A stretch of DNA of 61,684 bases from an uncultured Verrucomicrobiae bacterium (GTDB lineage: Bacteria > Verrucomicrobiota > Verrucomicrobiia > Limisphaerales > J093): NCBI GenBank assembly GCA_937946835.1, contig CALFAV010000037.1:1-61684 (forward strand), given 5' to 3'. Under the pieces are notes generated by a model. That model was given only the letters and a program-made list of their open reading frames with translations, did not search any database and had not been told where the DNA came from. This document shows, one piece after another, positions 53,051-59,700 of the stretch (position 1 is the stretch's first letter; each line of letters opens with the position of its first letter). The position numbers were made by a program, and so were the translations under genes.

Positions 53051-54568
53051 ATGAAACCTGTTGCCCTGTCTCGACGCCGTTTTCTCGGCGCCACCACCGC
53101 CTTCACCGCCGGCGTCAGTGTCGTGCCCGCGGCCGTGCTGGGCCGTGCGGGTGAGACCGCGCCCAACAGCCGCCTGACCCTCGCCTTCATCGGCGTGGGC
53201 TCCCAAGGGCTGCGGGTGATGCTCCATTTCCTTCAGGAGCCGGACGTGCAGGCCGTGGCGGTGTGCGACGCCGTGGAGTCGGCGGCCAACTACCATCAGT
53301 GGGGTCGGAGCGAATTTGCCAATGCCGTGCACCGCCTGCTCGGCGTCAGTTCCGGCTGGGAATGGCTCAGCCCCAATTCCCCGCTGCTCGAACTCACCCC
53401 GACGATGCGCGTCCCGGCCGGTGTCTGCGGCCGCGAGCCGGCCCGCCAGATCGTGGACGCCTGGAACGCAAAGCGCCAGGGCACCTCGAGTTCCCGTGGT
53501 TGCGCCAGTTACGCCGACTTCCGGGAATTGCTGGCGCGGGAGAAGGACTTCGACGCCGTGGTGGTGGGCACGCCCGACCACCTGCACGCGGTGGTGTCCC
53601 TCGCCGCCATGCGCGCCGGCAAACACGTCTTTTGCCAGAAGCCGATGACCCGCACGATGCACGAGGCGCGGCGCCTGGCCGCGGTGGCGAAGGAAACGGG
53701 CGTGGTCACCCAGGTGGCCGTGGGCCCGCAGGCCTCCGAGGATACCCGGCGCCTGCAGGAGTGGGTGGCCGCGGGCGTTATCGGCCGCGTGCGCGAGGTG
53801 CTCAACTGGTCCTCGCGCCCGTTCTGGCCCCAGGGCATGCCGGCCCCGAAGGACGCGCCTCCCGTTCCGGCCGGGCTGGATTGGAACCTTTGGTTGGGGC
53901 CCGCGGCGGAGCGCCCGTATCACCCCGCCTACCTGCCGTTTGTGTGGCGCGGCTGGGTGGACTTCGGCTGTGGCGCGCTGGGCGACATGGGCTGTTACAG
54001 CTTCGACACCATCTACCGGGTGCTGCAGCTCGCCCCGCCGGTCGCCGCCCAGGCCAGCACCACCCACCGCTACCCCGAGAGCTATCCGCAGGCATCTCTG
54101 ATCCGGCTCGACTTCGCCGCGCGCGGGGACCAACCACCAGTGGTGTTGCGATGGTTCGACGGCGGGCTGCGCCCGGAACGCCCCGCGGACCTGGACCCCG
54201 GCGAGCGTCTCGAGACCGAGGGGCTGATGTTCGTGGGGGAAACCGGCACCATCCTGGCCGACTTCGTCGGCGGGCGGCCGCGACTGATTCCCGCGGCGAA
54301 AATGAAGGGCTTCCGCGAGCCGCCCAAATCCCTGCCGCGTTCGCCCGGCAACGAGCGCGAGTGGCTCGACGCCATCAAGGACCGGCGGAAAAGCACCGGC
54401 GCGAACTTTGTTTTCTCCGCCGGGGTGACCGAGGCGTTGTGCCTGGCCAACCTGGCGGTGCGCACCGGCGAACGCCTGGGCTGGGACAGCACCACCGGAC
54501 ACCTGAGCGGCCCGGCGACGGCGCAGGCCGGACTCAACCCGCCCGCCCGCGAGGGCTGGGGCGTGTGA
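53051..54568 (+). CDS. Tat-exported Gfo/Idh/MocA-family oxidoreductase (second copy)
   Basis: A 505-residue protein. The Tat signal is S-R-R-R-F-L-G followed by a hydrophobic stretch to about 35. The Rossmann fold has F-I-G-V-G-S-Q-G and A-V-C-D; V-G-T-P-D-H-L-H and C-Q-K-P-M retain the family lysine. G-D-M-G-C-Y-S-F-D-T lies in the substrate domain. Unlike the copy at 23278 this one has the catalytic K. Likely an exported sugar oxidoreductase with bound cofactor. ATG 53051 after the repeat block; restriction-modification genes converge on its end. Confidence 0.88.
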   Translation: MKPVALSRRRFLGATTAFTAGVSVVPAAVLGRAGETAPNSRLTLAFIGVGSQGLRVMLHFLQEPDVQAVAVCDAVESAANYHQWGRSEFANAVHRLLGVSSGWEWLSPNSPLLELTPTMRVPAGVCGREPARQIVDAWNAKRQGTSSSRGCASYADFRELLAREKDFDAVVVGTPDHLHAVVSLAAMRAGKHVFCQKPMTRTMHEARRLAAVAKETGVVTQVAVGPQASEDTRRLQEWVAAGVIGRVREVLNWSSRPFWPQGMPAPKDAPPVPAGLDWNLWLGPAAERPYHPAYLPFVWRGWVDFGCGALGDMGCYSFDTIYRVLQLAPPVAAQASTTHRYPESYPQASLIRLDFAARGDQPPVVLRWFDGGLRPERPADLDPGERLETEGLMFVGETGTILADFVGGRPRLIPAAKMKGFREPPKSLPRSPGNEREWLDAIKDRRKSTGANFVFSAGVTEALCLANLAVRTGERLGWDSTTGHLSGPATAQAGLNPPAREGWGV

Positions 54569-54619
54569 GGTCCGGCGGGAAAGCCGGCAGGGTTGGGTCC
54601 CCGGTTGGAAGGCCCGACT

Positions 54620-55120
54620 TCATTTGAGCGCCAGCACCCAGATGGGCACGGTGATGGTGCCGCGCAGCCAGGCCAGGTCGGCTTTCACCCGCGCCAGGGA
54701 GGGGGCCACGGCCTTTTGTTTCACCCGGGCCAGGCCGGACTCGGCGTGGGTGATGAGCACGCCCACGTCAATCTTGTCCCCGTTGTAGGCCGAGAGGAAG
54801 CGCAGGTAGTCGCGCGAGAGGAACTCGTAGCGCGAGAACTCGATTTCGATGGCCACCCGCTCCTTGAACAAATCAAACCGTTGCTCGTGGGGCTGGTCCT
54901 CGGCCACGCGCACCTCCTTTTGCCAGCCGCGGGCCAGAAACGCCGCCACGATGCGGGGCGTCAGGGCATCCGCGCCCTTGCCGACCCTGGCTTCTTGCAC
55001 CTCCTCGAGGGCGGAGGTGATTTCCCGTTTGATGGCCAGGTGCGCATTGAGAATCTCCTCCGCGTGCCGGTAGCTGAAGCTCTCGTATTGCACGCGGGCA
55101 TTAGATCGTTCCGGGATCAT
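54620..55120 (-). CDS. BglII/BstYI-family type II restriction endonuclease
   Basis: A 166-residue PD-(D/E)xK nuclease. The active-site spacing D83, E92, E94 (F-D-L-F-K-E-R-V-A-I-E-I-E) matches the D-x8-E-x-Q layout of BglII (84, 93, 95), with E in place of Q. The following F-S-R-Y-E-F, G-D-K-I-D-V-G-V and C-terminal P-I-W-V-L also fit. BglII has 223 and BstYI 203 residues, so this is a short member. ATG 55120 overlaps the methylase stop (ATGA). Expected target is a GATC-centred site, an inference from the family. Confidence 0.72.
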   Translation of the reverse strand: MIPERSNARVQYESFSYRHAEEILNAHLAIKREITSALEEVQEARVGKGADALTPRIVAAFLARGWQKEVRVAEDQPHEQRFDLFKERVAIEIEFSRYEFLSRDYLRFLSAYNGDKIDVGVLITHAESGLARVKQKAVAPSLARVKADLAWLRGTITVPIWVLALK

Positions 55121-56460
55121 GGGCTCAACTCCCTTCTGACCCGCAGGATCTCGGTCTGGCAGCGGATTATGTGGGTGGTTTCGCGCCGTTTGCCGCCGGG
55201 CGTTTTGGCCCAGGCCTCCGCCAGGCTCACGTCCACGGTGGTGTGCACGACGCTGGCCGAGGAGACTTCGGCGCACGAGAGGAAGACGAATTTCGTCTCG
55301 TGAAAGATGCGCTCGGTCTGTGGCTCGCCGTCGGCCATTGGCTTGATCCGATCCACAGCCGACCGGATCAGATCAAGATCATTTGCCGAAAAAATTTCGA
55401 CTTCCACGCGCACCTGGAATTCCCGCAGCCAAAGCCGCACGATTTCCCGGTCGGCGCGCCGAATGCCGAGGACGAGGTGCGCCGCATCCAACTCAATCCC
55501 CACGCAGCCGCGGTGGAGCCGGAGGCAGGCGACGGCGGTGGTGCCGCTGCCCAGGAAGGGGTCGAGGACCAGCTCGCCCTCGTGGGTCGAGGCGAGCAGG
55601 CAGCGTTCGATGAGGGCGACGGGCTTTTGCGTGGGGTGTTTGCCAAAGGTTTTTTCCTCCCGGCCCGGCGCGGGGATGGTCCAGATGGAAGTTTCGCCGG
55701 GCGGGACGGGTTCTGGCGTGTGCCCGGTTTGATTTTCGGCTGGCGTGGAAGCCGGCCCGCCGAGGTCGCGCCAGACGGTTTTCATCTGTTTGCCGGTGAC
55801 GGCTTTCATGGCGGGGTAGTTGAAGGTGTGGCGGCTTTTTTCGTTCTTGGCCGCCCAGAGGAGGGTTTCGGTGCTGTGGGTGAAGTAGCGACAGGAAAGA
55901 TTGGGCGGCGGGTTGGGTTTTTCCCAGGTGATGACGTTGAGGAGTTTGAAACCCAGTTGCTGGAGGGCGTAGCCGATGGAGAAGATGACGTGGTGGGTGC
56001 CGCTGACCCAGAGGGTGCCGTTGGGCTTGAGCACGCGCTGGCAGCGGCGCAACCACTCCAGGTTGAACTCGTGGTTCAACTCCGGCCCGCGGCTTTTGTC
56101 CCAGTCGCCCTTGTCCACCCGCACCATCCGCCCGGCGTGGCAGGTGATGCCGCCGTTGGACAGGAAGTAGGGCGGGTCGGCGAAGATGCAGTCGAACCGG
56201 CCCTCGGGATACTTGGCCGCGATGGCGTCGAGCAGCTCCAGGCAGTTGCCCTGGTAGAGCCAGAGCCGGCGGGCGGGGTCGGCAAAGACCAGCCGCGGCG
56301 CGCGCCGGGCCTCACCGGCCGTGGCCAGCACGGTGCCGTCCTCGCGCAGTTCGAAGTGGGCCGGCTCCAGGGGCGTGCCGGCCGGCAGCGCGTCGGCCGC
56401 CGGTTTGGGCGGCCGGACGCGGTAGAGCGGCTTGGGCTGGCGGGGCGCGCGTTTCGGCAC
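55117..56460 (-). CDS. DNA methyltransferase, beta-class (N6-adenine or N4-cytosine)
   Basis: A 447-residue methylase. Motif IV D-P-P-Y lies at 95-98 and the AdoMet motif I D-P-F-L-G-S-G-T-T at 300-308, the beta-class order, with K-H-P-T-Q-K-P at 274-280 preceding it. D-P-P-Y favours N6-adenine over the S-P-P-Y usual for N4-cytosine. A roughly 70-residue C-terminal extension (380-447) is unassigned. The start is GTG 56460, with a dense GATC cluster 6-35 bases upstream. It is co-transcribed with the nuclease that overlaps it. Confidence 0.85.
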   Translation of the reverse strand: MPKRAPRQPKPLYRVRPPKPAADALPAGTPLEPAHFELREDGTVLATAGEARRAPRLVFADPARRLWLYQGNCLELLDAIAAKYPEGRFDCIFADPPYFLSNGGITCHAGRMVRVDKGDWDKSRGPELNHEFNLEWLRRCQRVLKPNGTLWVSGTHHVIFSIGYALQQLGFKLLNVITWEKPNPPPNLSCRYFTHSTETLLWAAKNEKSRHTFNYPAMKAVTGKQMKTVWRDLGGPASTPAENQTGHTPEPVPPGETSIWTIPAPGREEKTFGKHPTQKPVALIERCLLASTHEGELVLDPFLGSGTTAVACLRLHRGCVGIELDAAHLVLGIRRADREIVRLWLREFQVRVEVEIFSANDLDLIRSAVDRIKPMADGEPQTERIFHETKFVFLSCAEVSSASVVHTTVDVSLAEAWAKTPGGKRRETTHIIRCQTEILRVRRELSP

Positions 56461-56465
56461 GCCGG

Positions 56466-56495
56466 GATCAATTGATCAGATCGGCGGATCGGATC
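56466..56495. promoter_or_regulatory. GATC cluster just upstream of the methylase start
   Basis: Five GATC sites lie in 30 bases (56466, 56474, 56479, 56487, 56492). A random sequence of this GC content would have about one per 350-400 bases. The position overlaps the expected leader or promoter of the restriction-modification operon, so methylation could tune its expression. This role is inferred only. Confidence 0.45.
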
Positions 56496-56531
56496 AAGCC
56501 CCGGTTTGCGGCCGGGCGGGCGGACCAAGAA

Positions 56532-56593
56532 ACCACCAAGGACACCAAGGACATCAAGTTGGGTTTTCTTGGTGGGCTTGGTGGCTTGGTGGT
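56532..56593. repeat. CACCAAG inverted repeat
   Basis: The left arm (56532-56558) has three tandem C-A-C-C-A-A-G-like units and the right arm (56569-56593) three complementary C-T-T-G-G-T-G units, with about 10 bases between. The long arms could form a hairpin. It lies in the 337-base spacer between the methylase and the giant exported protein gene; the rest of that spacer shows no gene. A degraded half copy lies at 48966-48994. Confidence 0.75.
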
Positions 56594-56797
56594 GAAACCA
56601 AGCCGGTTCCAACCTGCGCGCAGCCGGCCACGGCCCCCTGAGTGTTGAGCGGCGGCCCAGCCCGCAGGCGCAGAGCTCCTGCTCAGGGAAGGAGCGCTGG
56701 TCCGGACCACCACCCCGCAACCCCGCCCTGCGGGCTGTCCATCGTCGCGGAGCATCCCGATTTTGACGCAGCACGCAGCCGCCGGCGGAAGCCCCGC

Positions 56798-59700
56798 TCA
56801 GCGCCGCACGCGGTAAAAGCCGGTGGTGGGTTGGCCGGGCACGAAGAAATGTTCCGGCGGTGCGGCGCCGGTGACCGGTTGCCACGGGCCGGTCACCGCC
56901 GGGGCAAACTCCAGCGTGCCCTCGCTCCAGCGCACCCGGAGCCGGTTGCCGGCCCGCTCGATTTGGAGGCCCGGATCGAATCCGGTGCGTTCGAGCAGGC
57001 GATAGAACCGGTGGCCGCTGGCCGGCGGTTCGAAGGCGATTTCCTCGTAGGCGTCTTCCATGACGACCGTCCCCACGTTGCTCCAGCCCTCACGGCCATC
57101 CACCGCCGAAGCGGCCTGGAGGACATACCGGCGGCCGGGCAGGCCGTACACGCCCAGGCGCGGCGGTTGACCCGGAATCAGCCAGGGGGTGAGCACCGGT
57201 TGCTCGTACACAATAAAGAGGCTGCCGCTGGTGGTGCGGGCGTTTTCGAGCACCAAACCGCCCGGCGTGGTGCCGCGCAGGGCGCGCACGTCCAACGGCA
57301 CCCAGGCGGAAGCGGGGGTGTCGTCCGCCCGGACACTGAGCCGGGCGATGTCCAGGTCACCCAGCAGCGGCGTGGCGGGCGCGCTGATGTCCACGGTCCA
57401 GCCCGCGCCGGGGTCGGGCACCACCGTGACCGTGGCGCCGGCCACCAGGGGCGCGCCCTGCACCGCCGCGACCCGCGCGCGCGGCGGCCGCTCGACCAGG
57501 TGGAAGGACACGCCGCTCAACTCGCGCCCGGCGCGCAGGTGCACCGGGATTTCGCCCGTTTCGCCGGGGGCCACGCGGTCGGTGCCCAGCCGGAGATCGA
57601 AGTCGGCGCGGGTGTCGCGCACCACCAGTCCGAAGCCGGCCTCGGCGCTCAGCGGCGGGTCGCCGCTGTCGAAGACACGCACGGTGACCGCGTAACGGCG
57701 GCCGCCCTGGGTTTCGTCCGGCCGCCAGCGCAGGAGGCCGGTCGCGGCGTCCACGGTCAGGCCCGCCGGCGCGCCCGGGGCCAGTTCGAAGCGGAGGGTC
57801 TGGGCCGGCACGTCAAAATCCCGGGCCACCAGTTGCAGGCTCCAATCCTCGCCCTCCCGCAGGGTTTGCTCGGGCGGCGGCTCGAGCACGGGCGGGTTGT
57901 TCCGGTCGCGGACGGTGATTTGGAAGGTGCGGGTGACGCCCAGCCGCGGCGCGCCGCTGTCGCGCACGCTGACGGTGACGGTGTAGGTACGGCCGCCCAG
58001 GCCTTCGCCGGTGACCCAGCGCACCTCGCCGTTTTGGGCGTTGACGAACAGGCCGGCGGGCGGGTCACCCTCGACGCCGTAGGTCAGGGTGTCGCCATCC
58101 GGGTCGCGGGCCCGGAGGAAGAACCGGAGCGTGTCGCCCTCGGTGAGGACCTGGTCGGGCACGGGGTCCAGCTCGGGCGGCTGGTTCAGGAGGGTGACGG
58201 TGGTTTCCGCGTCGGGTGTGGCCGGGGCGTCTTCGAGGTTGCCGGCGGCGTCCATGGCGCGGCTGTAGAAGGCGTAACGTTTGCCGGGCTGGCCGAAGTA
58301 GCTGCCGGCGGTGTCGCGGGTGTTCCAGAGCCAGCGCTGGAACGGCCCGCCGTCCTCAGACACGTAGATGTCGTAGCCGGCGATACCGCTGCCGCCCTCG
58401 TTGTCGGTGCCGCTCCAGGTCAGCGGGATGACCACGCGGCTGTCGCCGGGCAGGGCGTGGACGGCGCTCACGGGTGGGAGCAGGTCCAGCTCCGGCGGGC
58501 GGGTGTAATGCAGGGTGTAGCGGCCGGGGCTGTCGTAATCGAGCAGGTGCAGGAGGTTCTCGCGGCGCGGGCGTTTGCCCATGCCCAGGAAGGTGCGGTC
58601 GGTCACCCAGACGTTGACCTCGACCGGGATTTCGACGCCGTCGGAGCGGACCACGCGCTGGAGGCGGAAGCGGCCGTCGGCCGGGTCGGGCACGCGCAGG
58701 TAGGCCCAGCCGCCGGGCATCGGGGCGGTGAGTTCCACCTCGAGATCGCTTTCGGTGGGCGGGCCGTCCACGGCGGCCTGGTCCACCAGCTCGACCCGGT
58801 TGGTGGTGCCGTTGCTCAGGTAGAGGGTGTCGCCCAGGTCGAGGGCGTCGGGCACCTCGTTCACGAAAAAGTCCGGCAGGCCGTCCTCGAACGCGCCGCC
58901 GGCCCGCACCAGTTTGATCATTTCGTGGATGCTCAGGTCCTGGATGAGGGAGAGGCGCGGGTTGCCCAGGCCGTCCACGTGCTCGAAGGTGGCGGAGTAG
59001 TTGATGAACAGGCCCTGGAGGGTGGAGGTCATGAGCCAGCGCCCCACCGCGCTGCGACCCGGGTCAATGTTGCCGAACTCGGCGGTCAGGCTCGGGACCA
59101 TGTTCCGGCCGGCCACCTCGGTGGCGATGATCTTGAAGTCAATCAGCAGGCCCTTTTCGTTTTCGATGATCTCCGGCTGGGCGGAGGTGATGCGGAAGTT
59201 TTTGGCCACGCCGTGGCCCCGGTTCTCGATGAGCACCGCCAGGTTGAAGGGGATGCTCGGCTCGATCTGGGGCGTGAACGGATCGTCGCTGTACACGTCC
59301 CGCTGGTGGAAGTATTTCACGTACAGCAGCGGGGTGGGCAGCACGGTGATGCTCACCGGCTCCAGCGGCACGGTCACCCGGGCGTCGCCGAGCACGTAGG
59401 CGAATTCGCCCGCCACGAAGAACTGCACCGGCTCCACCGGCGCGGCGTCCACACTGGGGATGATGAGCCATTTGGCGGTGCCGGCCGAGCCGGGGCCGAT
59501 GCGGCCGGTACCGGCGACATCCGACAACCCGGTGAGCTGGGGTGGGCGAATGCCGAACAGGTCGGAGACGTCCCGCCCGCCCCGGTCGTACACCTTCAGG
59601 TCCACGCGAATCTGGTCCAGGGTGGTCACGTCGTCGTTCTGGATTTCGAGCGTGGCCTGGAAGGCGTCGCGGGTGATGACCGCCTCCTGTTCCAGGCGCA

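Noticed and set aside
54620..56460. Avoidance of RGATCY sites as support for BglII/BstYI specificity
   Set aside because: AGATCT (5814) and GGATCC (14994, 28155) occur in the window, so no avoidance is visible; methylation rather than avoidance would be expected anyway.
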